Source: Verrucomicrobiota bacterium JB024 (GTDB taxonomy: Bacteria; Verrucomicrobiota; Verrucomicrobiia; Opitutales; Cerasicoccaceae). From it: DNA of 64,000 nt. The stretch lies in the NCBI GenBank assembly GCA_030673825.1, contig JAUTCS010000074.1, positions 22,769-86,768 on the forward strand, in the 5' to 3' direction. How positions within the stretch are numbered: the first letter of the stretch is position 1; each line of letters opens with the position of its first letter. Of this stretch, positions 9,748 to 19,700 are shown piece after piece. The position numbers and the translations under genes are program-made. Below the pieces are notes generated by a model that did not search any database, was not told the DNA's origin, and saw only the letters and a list, made by a program, of their open reading frames with translations.

Positions 9748-10106
9748 TCGGGTACCTAAGTTAACGATTCAATTAACGAACATATAGACAAGCCGTTGCG
9801 GTAATCAATACTTGTTTGAAGTTTGACCACAGCCCCATGGAAACCCCTTGGGGAAATTGCATTTTCGGCGCCCGGGCAAGTATCGAACCGGGTGCCTTGC
9901 CACCTCCTTTTTCAACTCCATGAATATCCGCCTGCCAATTGATAAGCGGCATCTGTACCGCCCTTCAACATGCTCTTGCACGACTCCGGTTCGAAAAGCG
10001 GCGGCATCCCGCTATTCCTGAGCTACCAGTAGCAACGAAACACTGTCTGGTGCATCTGGCAAACACGCTGTATCTCCAGGCGATCAGCCCGGCTTAGCAT
10101 CATCTC
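9748..10106. other. intergenic region between divergent LacI and alpha-galactosidase genes
   Basis: About 360 bp without a convincing gene. It holds the candidate LacI operator next to the LacI start and should hold the promoters for both divergent genes. Apart from AT-rich sequence at 9760-9795, no clear promoter, small RNA or repeat is visible to me. Confidence 0.5.
9760..9777. promoter_or_regulatory. candidate LacI operator
   Basis: GTTAA and TTAAC arms are separated by 8 bases, 13 bp upstream of the LacI start codon; the same stretch also contains two CGTTAA direct repeats on the minus strand. The position and symmetry suit autoregulation. No second copy was seen by eye near the neighbouring genes. 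Confidence 0.35.
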
Positions 10107-11951
10107 ATGATTGCAAACTCCCCTCTGCTCATACGTAGTCTAGATTCCGGATTCGATTTCGATCTGCAATGCGAGCGGTTGCCCGCTGAGCCCGGTGTGG
10201 ATCTGGAACGTATCACCCTGAGCTTTTCATCGAAAGTCATACCGGCCCGATTTGAGATCGAGTGGGGGGTGCCCATTGTCGATATCGCTGGCAAGTGGCA
10301 CCCGGCCATTGGTTTCGACCGCTCCCTGACCGCTGACTGGGGGCGCTGTCTGGAAAGCTACGCTACGATGAACGCTCCCGTCATCAGCCTGTTTTCCGCG
10401 ACGGACCGTAATCGCCTTACCTTTGCGCTTTCTGACGTTATTTCTCCCATCAAGCTCCAGGCGATGGTTAACGAAGAGCGGGCGGAGATGCGCTGCCGTA
10501 TCCTTCTTTTCGATGCGCCCACGCCTGCGATGGAAGGCTACAGCCTCATTGTGCGGCGCGACTGGAGAAATACCGAGTATTCGCAGGCGCTTGGCGAGGT
10601 CTCTGACTGGTGGGCCGCGATGCCCGCTTACCGGCCAGCTACTGTTCCCGCTGCTGGCCTGGAGCCGGTTTATTCTACCTGGTACGGGTTTCACCAACAA
10701 CTCTCCCCTGAAACCATCGAGGACGAATGTCGCTGGGCGCGTGACCTCGGCTGCGGGACTGTGATCGTAGATGACGGCTGGCAATGCGACGACAGTAACA
10801 AGGGTTACGACTACTGTGGAGACTGGGAGGTGGCGGCGTCTAAATTCCCCGATTTCCCGGCGCACGTGCGACGTATCCAAGGGCTGGGGATGAAATACCT
10901 TTTGTGGTTTTCCGTGCCCTATGCCGGGGTGAAAAGCCAGGCCTGGAGACGCTTTCAAAACCGTTTGCTGGCGAAGCCCCGGACATGGGCAGATTGCCTG
11001 GACCCCCGTTTTAAGGAGGTTCGCGACTACTTGGTTGAGTGCTATCGTCGAGCGGTGGAAGACTGGGGGGTGGACGGACTGAAACTTGATTTCGTGGACC
11101 GGTTTACCGCTGAGATTTTGAGCGAGGGGTGCGCGGAGCAAGCTGACATGGTGTCCGTTCCCGAAGCGGCTGACCGTCTCCTGGGCGAGGTCAACCGTGT
11201 CCTCTCCTCAATCAACCCTGACGTCATTATTGAGTTTCGCCAAAAATATATCGGTCCCGCCATGCGCAAGTATGGCCACCTTTTTCGTGCCAACGATTGT
11301 CCGGCGGATGCTCTGAGCAATCGCGTCCGCACCATCGATATGCGTCTCCTGGCTGGCGATACGGCTGTCCACTCCGATATGATCATGTGGCATTCCTGCG
11401 AGACGCCTGAGCAGGTCGCGATTCAGCTCTGGGCTACGCTTTTTTCGGTGCCGCAAATCTCGGTGCGGCGTGCCGCTATCACTCGTGATCATGAATGTGT
11501 ACTTCGGTTCTACCTAGATTTCTGGCGCTCTCATCGTGAGCTGCTGCTGTCCGGTCGCTTCCGTCCCTGTTCTCCAGCGGCGTTGTATCCAGTTGTCAAT
11601 ACCGATGATGGCAAGGGGACGCTGCTCATCGCCGTTTACGTCGGGAGTATTGTTGCGATCGATTCCTCACCCTATCACCGGATTATTCTTGTCAATGCCA
11701 CTGACCGTCCCTCCCTCGCGGTAGAGTTCGCGTGTGTTTCCATCCTGGAGGCTGCCCAAGGACGTGATTGCATGGGAGCACCTATCGGTATGGATATTGC
11801 GAAAGACCCCGCTGGATTATACATTATTCCTGTGCCCGTTGGGGGTGTTTGCGAGTTGTTGTTTCAACACGAGGATGTGGCCCCGTCGTATTCGCTAAGT
11901 ACGAACACGGAAGAATGCTGCGGACAACCGACATTGCGGGTTGATCGTTAA
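10107..11951 (+). CDS. alpha-galactosidase, GH36-type
   Basis: A 614-residue protein with the GH36/melibiase TIM barrel. Marks: STWYGFHQQLSPETI at the start of the barrel, VIVDDGWQCDD, KYLLWFSVPYAG, GLKLDFVDRF with probable nucleophile Asp328, and FRANDCPADALSN with probable acid/base Asp397. It should release alpha-linked galactose from oligosaccharides by a retaining mechanism. There is no signal peptide, so it probably acts in the cytoplasm on imported oligosaccharides. It is shorter than many GH36 enzymes of about 700 residues. The mannose-phosphate operon lies next to it on the other strand, which would suit a galactomannan or raffinose-type substrate; that link is inference. Confidence 0.88.
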   Translation: MIANSPLLIRSLDSGFDFDLQCERLPAEPGVDLERITLSFSSKVIPARFEIEWGVPIVDIAGKWHPAIGFDRSLTADWGRCLESYATMNAPVISLFSATDRNRLTFALSDVISPIKLQAMVNEERAEMRCRILLFDAPTPAMEGYSLIVRRDWRNTEYSQALGEVSDWWAAMPAYRPATVPAAGLEPVYSTWYGFHQQLSPETIEDECRWARDLGCGTVIVDDGWQCDDSNKGYDYCGDWEVAASKFPDFPAHVRRIQGLGMKYLLWFSVPYAGVKSQAWRRFQNRLLAKPRTWADCLDPRFKEVRDYLVECYRRAVEDWGVDGLKLDFVDRFTAEILSEGCAEQADMVSVPEAADRLLGEVNRVLSSINPDVIIEFRQKYIGPAMRKYGHLFRANDCPADALSNRVRTIDMRLLAGDTAVHSDMIMWHSCETPEQVAIQLWATLFSVPQISVRRAAITRDHECVLRFYLDFWRSHRELLLSGRFRPCSPAALYPVVNTDDGKGTLLIAVYVGSIVAIDSSPYHRIILVNATDRPSLAVEFACVSILEAAQGRDCMGAPIGMDIAKDPAGLYIIPVPVGGVCELLFQHEDVAPSYSLSTNTEECCGQPTLRVDR

Positions 11952-12036
11952 CGGGGACAACAGAAAAGATGCCGCTCGTCGACAGACAACAAGTACTGCG
12001 CAAAGAGCTATCGGTTTTCCGAAGTACGTGTACTCC

Positions 12037-13089
12037 CTATCGGCCTAACGCCAGCAGGGCGGCGCCGGTGGCCTGGGAGAGTTCGCCGAGGCTGGCCTCG
12101 TGGAAGTGCAGTTTATCTATTTCTACCCAGACGTATTCGGCGGTGGAGTGCTTGATGCCCTCCAGATAGCGTTGGCGGAAGGCCGGCGTCGTCGCCTCGG
12201 GGTCGATCAGGCCGCCGCCGATCACGATGTGGGTCGGGTCATAGGCCATGCATCCTGTGGCGACGGCGGCACCCATTGCCCTGGCCTGAAGATCAAAAAT
12301 AGCCAATGCGAGCGGATCGCCCTGCTGGGCGAGCTCCCGAAGGGCCAGCGCCTTCTCCTTTGCCGGGCTGGCTGGGCTGGCCAGTGAGTGGTTTGGAAAC
12401 TGAGGCAAAAAGTGGGAGAGCAGCTGAGGCAGACCGGAGAGGGAGGTGTAGGCTTCGAAGCAGCCCCAGTCGCGGCCGCACCCGCACTGAAAGGGCGGGA
12501 GGCCCAGCTTCACATGGGGGGCCGGCATGTGGCAGAGAATGGCCGCGGCCCGGTGATCGCCCTCCAGCAGTGTGCCATCTGCATGGACGTAGGAGCAGCC
12601 TAGGCCGGAGCCGGGGACGAGCATAAGGACCCCGCCGGGGGTGATTGCCTGTACCCGCTTCGCTTCGCCCAGCCCGGCGAGCTGACCGTCGTTGGCGGTG
12701 ACGACCGTGATTTCGCGGCGGGCGGCTTTGGCGACGGAGGCGGTCAAGTCATCCAGAAAATGCCAGCCATCGAGACTTCTGGGAAGATTGGGTTGCGGGC
12801 CGAGTATTCCGTAATCCTGGTACGGACCTGGAATAGCCAACCCGACGCCGCCCACGTCATCCCAGCTCAATCCTTCGTCGCGCAAGAAAGCGTCCGCGCC
12901 CTCCATCCAGCCTTCGATGATCGCCACCGGTCCGTCCTCGCCACGGGTGGGACGCTGCCGCAGGGTAGTGGAAATAATCGCGCCGCGAGCGTCGACGCCG
13001 CCGATTTTTGAGGTGGTCGCGCCGCAGTCGATACCGAGGTAAACGGGAGTCGCGTGAGGCATTTTTGTGAAAGAGACGTTATCCATCAT
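12037..13089 (-). CDS. ROK-family sugar kinase
   Basis: A 350-residue cytosolic protein with the ROK/ASKHA layout: phosphate-1 loop YLGIDCGATTSKIGGVD near the N terminus, GVGLAIPGP, catalytic-loop VVTANDGQLAGLGE, GVLMLVPGSGLGCSYV, and a cysteine cluster CGCGRDWGCFEAYTS in place of the usual ROK zinc motif CxCGxxGCxE. A C-terminal HIVIGGGL closes the ATP site. It probably phosphorylates glucose, mannose or fructose. It is the last gene of the isomerase operon, 5 bp after the mannose-6-phosphate isomerase, so mannokinase or glucokinase activity is likely. The start is at one of two tandem ATGs (13089/13086); 13062 (MPHATP) is an alternative without extra domain loss. No good ribosome binding site precedes any of them. 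Confidence 0.88.
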   Translation of the reverse strand: MMDNVSFTKMPHATPVYLGIDCGATTSKIGGVDARGAIISTTLRQRPTRGEDGPVAIIEGWMEGADAFLRDEGLSWDDVGGVGLAIPGPYQDYGILGPQPNLPRSLDGWHFLDDLTASVAKAARREITVVTANDGQLAGLGEAKRVQAITPGGVLMLVPGSGLGCSYVHADGTLLEGDHRAAAILCHMPAPHVKLGLPPFQCGCGRDWGCFEAYTSLSGLPQLLSHFLPQFPNHSLASPASPAKEKALALRELAQQGDPLALAIFDLQARAMGAAVATGCMAYDPTHIVIGGGLIDPEATTPAFRQRYLEGIKHSTAEYVWVEIDKLHFHEASLGELSQATGAALLALGR

Positions 13090-13094
13090 TGGTA

Positions 13095-14891
13095 TCAGGC
13101 ATTGACGCGCAAGAATGCTTTCATGGTAGCGCACTCCTTGCCCACCGCCGGGCCATGGGGGCGGATGGTGTACTTGCCGACCGAGGCGGGCACGATAAAC
13201 GTCTCGGCGTAGTGGACGACGAAGGGCACGAAGGCATCGTCCGGGCTTTCCACAACGGCCTCTGCTCCCTCGGCCAAGTTGAGGACATGGACGCTCTCGT
13301 GGCGGGTGTCGTGCGGCACGGTTCCGGTGAACCAATGGCGGCGTGTTTCGAAGGCTTCGCTTTGGTAAAGGCCGGTGCGTTCTTCGCGCCAGCCTTCGCC
13401 TGTGGACACGGGCTCAATGGCGTTAACCAGGCGCGGCTCGACCCAACTGCGCGTGCGGTCCCACTGGATGTTGGCGGCGCCGCGTTCGAGGTTGATTGGA
13501 CGGGGCAGCCCGTTCAAATCCAGACGCGCCCAGTCCCAGAGCTTGAAGGTGAAAATGTACGGCGTGTGGCTGATCTCCAGCACCATGCTGTTCGCGCCCG
13601 AGCAGTGGCAGGTTCCCGCCGGGATGAGGAAGTGGTCGTGCTTTTTCGCCGGGAAGCGCTGGACGTGCTTCGTATCGGGGAAGGGCTTGGCGGGGTCTTC
13701 GGCGGCGGCTTTCAAGTCGGCCAGCATGGCCTTGGGGTCGACATCGTCTTTCAGTCCGAGGTACACCTCGGCCTCCGGCTCGGCATCGAGGATGTAGTAA
13801 CTCTCATCCTGCGTGTAACGCAGCCCGAAGTGTTCGTGGGCGTAGTCGATGAGTGGATGCACCTGAAAGCTCAGGTTCTGCCCCCGCATGGTGTCGAGGA
13901 AGTCGAAGCGAATCGGGAACTCCGCCCCGTAGCGACCGTAAACCGGTTCGCCCAGCAATTCCACGGGATGTGCGAAGACCAGGTCGAGCGAAGGAACCTC
14001 CACCCGCGTCTCGCCGAAACCGAGCAGCAGGCTGTTCTCCTCCGGCACGCAGTCGAAGCACCAAGCGTAGTTGGGCGGACCGTCCGGCAGGTTGCACACC
14101 TCGCGCATCCACTGTCCGCCCCAGACACCCGGATCGAAAAAGGGAACAACGCGGAAGGGGCGCTGTGTCGCGGCGATGAGACCGGCGCGAAAAGCGTCGC
14201 CGGAGATAAGCTTCGGGTCGCCCTCGGTGCAGGTATCCAGCAGGAAATCCCAATGGGCGAAGGTGGCGCGCTTGAGTTTATCACAGACGCGCCAGTCGAT
14301 GAAAAAGCTGCGCTTGTATTGCAGCGAGGCTTTGAGCTCGCGATTGTTCACTCCCAGATTGCTGATCCTGTTGGCGCGCTGGCGCAGCTGTGCCTCCCAG
14401 CGTGCCATGTCCGCGTACACGCTGATGTCCGGCTCGCAACAGAGTAGGGAACCAGGGCCGTACACCACGACGAGCCCGCTTTCTATGGCATCAATGCGTG
14501 CGCGGATGTGGTCGCGTTTTTCCGGATCGAGAAAATCCTCTAGCGTGAGACGTGTCAGGCGGCCAAAGATCGGATCGTCCCCGCCCAGGTCGGGGGCTAG
14601 CAGCGTGTCGATTTCTGAGGAAGGCTTGAAGGCTTCTCGTTCGCTCTCGATCCAGAGTTTCGGTTGCAGGCCGTCTCGAAGTGAGGGCACGACCTCTTCG
14701 TCGATGATGCCCGAATAGCATTCGACCGCGACGACTGTTTTGACGAGCGATTGCTCCGCGATGGTCGACTTCAGTTGGGCGACGATCGTGTCCCAACCGC
14801 GCCAGCAGGCGTCGTTGTATCCATCGACCGCGACAAAGGGTTTCAGGTCGTAGCTGGCTTTGCCGAGACCGAGTTTTTGCAGGTAGCTCAT
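13095..14891 (-). CDS. manA: class I mannose-6-phosphate isomerase with N-terminal kinase-like domain
   Basis: A 598-residue protein. The C-terminal half is a cupin phosphomannose isomerase: GQNLSFQVHPLIDYAHEHFG supplies Gln and His zinc ligands, TQDESYYILD the Glu, and GTCHCSGANSMVLEIS lies near the active site. The first 250 or so residues are an extra domain that resembles nucleoside or uridine-kinase folds but lacks a P-loop (no GxxxxGK), as in long class I PMIs of Bacteroidetes and Firmicutes. It should interconvert mannose-6-phosphate and fructose-6-phosphate. ATG at 14891 is preferred over an upstream in-frame TTG at 14903. It lies in a minus-strand operon between a PMI-like cupin and a ROK kinase. 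Confidence 0.85.
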   Translation of the reverse strand: MSYLQKLGLGKASYDLKPFVAVDGYNDACWRGWDTIVAQLKSTIAEQSLVKTVVAVECYSGIIDEEVVPSLRDGLQPKLWIESEREAFKPSSEIDTLLAPDLGGDDPIFGRLTRLTLEDFLDPEKRDHIRARIDAIESGLVVVYGPGSLLCCEPDISVYADMARWEAQLRQRANRISNLGVNNRELKASLQYKRSFFIDWRVCDKLKRATFAHWDFLLDTCTEGDPKLISGDAFRAGLIAATQRPFRVVPFFDPGVWGGQWMREVCNLPDGPPNYAWCFDCVPEENSLLLGFGETRVEVPSLDLVFAHPVELLGEPVYGRYGAEFPIRFDFLDTMRGQNLSFQVHPLIDYAHEHFGLRYTQDESYYILDAEPEAEVYLGLKDDVDPKAMLADLKAAAEDPAKPFPDTKHVQRFPAKKHDHFLIPAGTCHCSGANSMVLEISHTPYIFTFKLWDWARLDLNGLPRPINLERGAANIQWDRTRSWVEPRLVNAIEPVSTGEGWREERTGLYQSEAFETRRHWFTGTVPHDTRHESVHVLNLAEGAEAVVESPDDAFVPFVVHYAETFIVPASVGKYTIRPHGPAVGKECATMKAFLRVNA

Positions 14892-14927
14892 TCGTATGCC
14901 CAATATCTCTGTGCCGCGCTGAGGCGT

Positions 14928-15320
14928 TTATTCGCCCCGATCCGGGCGCTTGAAATCGTCTTCGTAGCGGGTGATGTCGGCTTGCTGCCAGTTACCGAAG
15001 GCTACCTCCAGCACGCGACAGGGTTTGTCTCCGACGCAGCTCAGGCGATGCTTTTCGTTGGCGGGGATCCAGATTTCCTCCCAGGGCTGGCACTCGCGTA
15101 CCTCGTCGCCGACCTGCACCTGCGCGCCGGCATCCATGACGATCCACAGTTCGGCGCGACCGGTGTGACTTTGCAGGCTCAGGCGCATGCCGGGTTTCAC
15201 CTCCATCAGGCTGACCGTGCAGTCCTCGTTGAAGGCGTATTGCTTGAACTGCCCCCACGGTCGGACGACGTGGTCGGTTTCGGGCTTGTCAGTGGGGATG
15301 GGCTTGGTGACGTAGTTCAT
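14928..15320 (-). CDS. mannose-6-phosphate isomerase type II-like cupin
   Basis: A 130-residue single cupin domain: RPWGQFKQYAFNEDC, then MEVKPGMRLSLQSHTGRAELWIVMDAGAQVQVGD with the cupin metal-binding His and Glu, and WIPANEKHRLSCVG with the second cupin motif. This is the same module as the C-terminal PMI domain of GDP-mannose pyrophosphorylase/PMI fusions, here standing alone. It may isomerise mannose-6-phosphate or a related sugar phosphate. It is 36 bp upstream of manA and 28 bp after the cupin phosphoglucose isomerase gene in the same operon. Confidence 0.82.
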   Translation of the reverse strand: MNYVTKPIPTDKPETDHVVRPWGQFKQYAFNEDCTVSLMEVKPGMRLSLQSHTGRAELWIVMDAGAQVQVGDEVRECQPWEEIWIPANEKHRLSCVGDKPCRVLEVAFGNWQQADITRYEDDFKRPDRGE

Positions 15321-15348
15321 CGGAAAATGAGGTTTATCGAAAATTTTG

Positions 15349-15921
15349 CTACATCGCGGTGCGATCTTTCAGGACAGGTTGACCGTTCTCATCGACCAGG
15401 ACTTTGAGAAAATTTCGCTCGGCGATTGCACCGTAATCGTGCCCCGCGTTCGCTGGATAGACGCCGAAATAGGTGAGCGGTTCCGAGCCGGTGTTCATTG
15501 TTCGGTGGGCCGTGTGGCCGGGCACGTAAACAATCTTGCCTTCGCCGAGTCGCTCCAGTCGGCTCTCGCCGGTTGTTTCGTCTTCGAGCAGCATCATGCC
15601 TTGACCAGTCAAACCGATGTAAACCTCCGCCGCCTCCCGCGTGCGGTGTAGGTGGCCTTTGGTCAGGAAATACTCGTTGCCCACTTTGCCGGGAAAAAGC
15701 ACGCCCAGGCCATAGTGAAGGTCGCCAAGCCCAGTGGCGGGCTCGATGGCGGTGACGCGGTACAGAAGGGTATCTGCCTGCGCCAGCGCGGCCTCGTAAG
15801 CGGCCTCATCGGCGAAGCAGCCACGTAGCTGGCTGAGGCGTCGCTCGACCACTGTTCCGCCTTCCAGGCGGGCTGTGCCTGCGTCGTACAGGTGGGTCAA
15901 AACCGGAAATGCTTCAAGCAT
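15349..15921 (-). CDS. cupin-type phosphoglucose isomerase
   Basis: A 190-residue cupin of the archaeal-type glucose-6-phosphate isomerase family (cPGI). Diagnostic segments: HYGLGVLFPGKVGNEYFLTKGHLHRTREAAEVYIGL with the HxH and Glu metal ligands, and KIVYVPGHTAHRTMNTGSEPLTYFGVYP with the third His. It interconverts glucose-6-phosphate and fructose-6-phosphate. ATG at 15921 (MLEAFPVLTH) is chosen; the frame extends further upstream but would run through the divergent regulatory region. First gene of the four-gene sugar-phosphate operon. Confidence 0.85.
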   Translation of the reverse strand: MLEAFPVLTHLYDAGTARLEGGTVVERRLSQLRGCFADEAAYEAALAQADTLLYRVTAIEPATGLGDLHYGLGVLFPGKVGNEYFLTKGHLHRTREAAEVYIGLTGQGMMLLEDETTGESRLERLGEGKIVYVPGHTAHRTMNTGSEPLTYFGVYPANAGHDYGAIAERNFLKVLVDENGQPVLKDRTAM

Positions 15922-15963
15922 GCTATGAGTTTGACTCAGGCATATAGACTGTCGATGGTAATT

Positions 15964-15995
15964 AACATTTATAACACAACTAAACATTTATAACA
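15964..15995. promoter_or_regulatory. direct repeats, candidate DeoR operator
   Basis: Two exact copies of AACATTTATAACA (15964-15976 and 15983-15995) lie 19 bp apart in the divergent gap. The second reaches the A of the DeoR start codon. Spacing close to two helical turns and placement between operon and regulator fit a DeoR-family operator that would also autoregulate the repressor. Confidence 0.5.
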
Positions 15996-16759
15996 TGCCG
16001 CTCTTTCCTGCCGAACGCCACCGATGCATACTGAAACTTCTGGAGACGCAGGGGACGGTGAGTTCTTTCGAACTTGAACAAGAGCTGGAGGTGACCGCTA
16101 TGACCGTGTGGCGGGACTTGAAGCTCCTTGAAGAGCGTGGACAGCTCAAGCGTATGCGCGGTGGTGCCGTACGGCTGAGCGGCCCGGCCGAAATCGACTT
16201 TCACCAGAAGGCTATTCATGCGCGGGCCGCCAAGGCGCGTATTGCTCGTTATGTTGCGCGGAAGCTGTTACAGGCAGGTGATATCTTGATCCTCGATGGG
16301 GGCACGACGATCGCGTCCTTGGCGGAGCAGCCCTTGCCCGCCCGGCTGACCCTATTGACAAACAGCCTTCCCATCGCCGAGGCCATGCAGCATCACCGTG
16401 CCCGTCCCAGCGTTTACCTGAGCGGCGGGCTTCTGCGCCCTGAGTCCGGGACTTTGGTAGGCCGGGAGGCCATCACGTTCTTCAGCCGACGGCGCGCGGT
16501 CAAATTCCTCATGAGCGCCACCGGACTTGATGCCGAGGCAGGCGTCAGTGATCCCAACCCGCAGGAGATTGAAGTCAAGCAGGCCATGGCCTGCCGGGCT
16601 CAGGAAGTTATCCTCATGGCCGATGCCTCCAAGCTCGGAGTCGTCTCCCTGATGCAAACCCTTCCCTGGCGGCGTATCGACCGCTTGGTGACGGATGCGC
16701 CCCTTAATGACCCGCGGTTGCAGGGCACACTTTCGCCGAAGCGTGTTTGTTCGGTGTAA
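15995..16759 (+). CDS. DeoR/GlpR-family transcriptional regulator
   Basis: A 254-residue regulator. The N-terminal DeoR helix-turn-helix reads ERHRCILKLLETQGTVSSFELEQELEVTAMTVWRDLKLLEERG, followed by RMRGGAVRL. The C-terminal DeoRC sensor domain has ILDGGTTIASLAEQ, LLTNSLPIAEAM, SGGLLRPESGTLVG and ILMADASKLG, which bind phosphosugars in this family. It diverges from the cPGI-PMI-ROK operon with a 73-bp gap, so it is probably its repressor, responding to a hexose phosphate. Confidence 0.9.
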   Translation: MPLFPAERHRCILKLLETQGTVSSFELEQELEVTAMTVWRDLKLLEERGQLKRMRGGAVRLSGPAEIDFHQKAIHARAAKARIARYVARKLLQAGDILILDGGTTIASLAEQPLPARLTLLTNSLPIAEAMQHHRARPSVYLSGGLLRPESGTLVGREAITFFSRRRAVKFLMSATGLDAEAGVSDPNPQEIEVKQAMACRAQEVILMADASKLGVVSLMQTLPWRRIDRLVTDAPLNDPRLQGTLSPKRVCSV

Positions 16760-16796
16760 GCGTTCTTTACCTGCGGTCGTTACGGTCTTCGGTTTT

Positions 16797-19700
16797 TCAT
16801 GAGTCAAATCTCCGTTCCGGGTTAATAGCGAACCACTTGTACAGCGCCGGAATGACCAGCAGCGTTAGCAAAGTGGAGGACAGAAGCCCGCCGATGACAA
16901 CCAGCGCCAATGGCCGCTGGACCTCGCTACCCGTCCCGGTCGCCAGCAGCAGCGGAAGCAGCCCCAGCAGGGTTGTGCCCGCGGTCATCAGCACCGGGCG
17001 CACGCGCAGGCAGGCGCCTTCGATACTGGCCACGTCAACGTTTTTGCCTTCGAGGACCAACTGGTTGAGGTAAGTGACGAGGACCATGCCGTTGCCCAGG
17101 GCGATGCCGAAGAGCGCGATGAAGCCGATGCTGGAGGGCACGGAGAGATTCTCTCCGGCCAGCCAGAGGCCAGCCACACCCCCGACCAGTGCGAGCGGGA
17201 TATTCAGCAGGATAAGCGCCGTGTTCTTTATCGAGCCAAAGGACATGTAGATCAAAAGCATGATGAGGGCGAGTGTCACCGGTACGACGACAGCCAGGCG
17301 CTTGTTGGCCTCCTGCTGAAGTTCGTACTGGCCTCCCCATGACACCAGGTAGCCCGGCGGAAGCTCGACCTGAGAATCGATGACGGCTTGCGCTTCGGTC
17401 ACGAATCCGCCGATGTCGCGGCCCACGACGTTGGCCTGGACTTCCAGATAACGTTGGTTGTTCTCGCGGACGATCTGGCGTGGGCCGACGACTTCCTCGA
17501 TCGTGGCTACCTCGTCCAGCGGGATCAGCGTGCCCTCGGCGGTCCGCACGATCAAGTGACGCAGGTCTTCAACCGAATCACGGGCCTGCTCCTGATAGCG
17601 TACGTAGATGTCGTAACGCTGGACCCCCTCGTAGATCTGCCCGGCTTCGACACCGCCCACCGCGGCCTCGATCAGCTCCTGCACCTCGGAGAGGTTGAGC
17701 CCATGGCGGGCGATGGCTTCGCGGTCGGGGCGGATTACGATTTGAGGAGAGCCGATGACCTGCCCGGTCTGCACGTCGGCGGCGCCGTCGATTCCGTCGA
17801 CGACGGCGGCAATGGCTTCACCCTTCGCCTTGAGCACATCCAGGTCGGGCCCGAATAGCTTGATCGCGAGCTGGGCCTTGGAGCCGCCGATAAGCTCGTC
17901 CACCGAGAGCTGGATCGGCTGGGTGATGTTGACCTGCACGCCCGGCATGCCCTCCAGCGCCTCGCGCATGGCGTTTTCGACATCGATCTGGGTGAAGCCC
18001 GCCCGCCATTGGTCTTGCGGCTTGAGCACGACCATCATGTGCACGGTGTTGATCGGATCGGCGTGGGCGCCGACTTCGCCGCGACCGATGCGGGAGACGG
18101 CTTGTTCGATCTCGGGAATCTTCAGCAGGCGTTTTTCTGCGATCAGGCTGTTACGCATGGTTTCTCCGAGGGAAACGGACGGCGCCATCGTGAGGTTGGC
18201 AATAATGTCTCCCTCCATCAGGCGCGGCGTGAACTCCGACCCCAGCCGGGGGAATATCCACGCGCCCAGTGCGAGCAGCAGCACCGAGAGTGCAACGGCC
18301 AGTATCCGGAAGCGGACGAATATCCCCACTATCGGGCGATAACCGGTCACCAGCGCGCGAACGATCCAGATGTCCCGGCTCTCGCCGGGGGGTGAACCCG
18401 CCTTGCGTCTGGGCTTGCGCATCAGCAGGGTGGAGTAAACCGGTGCGCCCACCAGCGCGTAGATCAGCGAGCCAAACATGGCCAGCGCCACGGTGTAGGC
18501 CAGGGGGCGGAACATCTTGCCCTCGACCCCTTGCAGCGTGAACAGCGGGATAAACACCAGCACGACGATAAGGATGGCGAACGTGATCGGCTGCGCGACC
18601 TCCCGGCAGGCCCGCCCGATCACGTGAAGTTTGGATTCGTCCGCCTCGGCCCTCCGCAGGAGGCGATCGGAGTTCTCCACCATCACGATGGTGCCGTCCA
18701 CCAGCATCCCGATGGCGATGGCGAGTCCGCCCAGCGACATGAGGTTGGCGGAGATTCCGAAGCGGTACATGGCGATCGCCGCGAACAAGACCGAGAACGG
18801 TATCGAGATCGCCACGACAAGACTCGCTCGAAAGCCGCCGATGAAGACCAGCAGGATCAGCACCACGAGCCCGATGCCTTGCAGAAGCGCACTGGTGACG
18901 GTGCCGACGGCTGCCTGCACGAGCGTCTTTTGCTGGTAGTAGGCATCGATGGTGACGCCCTCAGGCAGTGCTTTTTCGATCTCGACCAGCTTCTTTTCCA
19001 CCGCCTCAATTACGGTCGAAGAGTTTGTGCCGTAGAGCTTGATTACCATGCCGGAGACGACTTCGCCCTCGCCGTTGCGAGTCTGCATGCCCTGGCGGAT
19101 TTCGCCTCCGATATCCACGGTGGCGACATCTTCCAGGTACACTGGGGTGCCGTCTTCGTGGGTGACCACGATACGCTCCAGGTCGCGCTGGTCACCCGCC
19201 AGGCCCTCTGAGCGCACGATGAACATCTCGCCGTTGCGCTCGATGAACTGTCCGCCGACGTTCTGGTTATTTGCCTCAATGCGCTCGATGACTTCACCCA
19301 GACTCAGGTTGTAGCGCAGGAGCGCGTCCGGATCTATGTTCACCTGGAACTGCTTCACCTGCCCGCCGATGCCGAGCACCTCGGTGACGCCGGGCACGGT
19401 CTGGAGGTTGTACTTCACCACCCAGTCCTGGATGCTGCGCAGTTCCTCCAGGCTGTACTGCCCGGTGGTGTCGATGAGGTTGTAGTAAAGCACGAGCCCC
19501 TGGCCGGTCGAGATCGGGCCCATCTGTGGCTCACCGAAGCCGTCGTGAATTGCCTCGCGTGCTTCGGATAAGCGCTCTCCCACCAATTGCCGTGCGTGGT
19601 AAATGTCGGTGCCATCCTTGAAGTAGATGCTTACCACGGATAGGCCGAAGTTGGAGACCGAGCGGATTTCCTCCACATCTGGCAGGCCGCTCATCGAGAC

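Noticed and set aside
13089..14447. 452-codon plus-strand open frame opposite manA
   Set aside because: Antisense shadow of the PMI gene with no recognisable domain.
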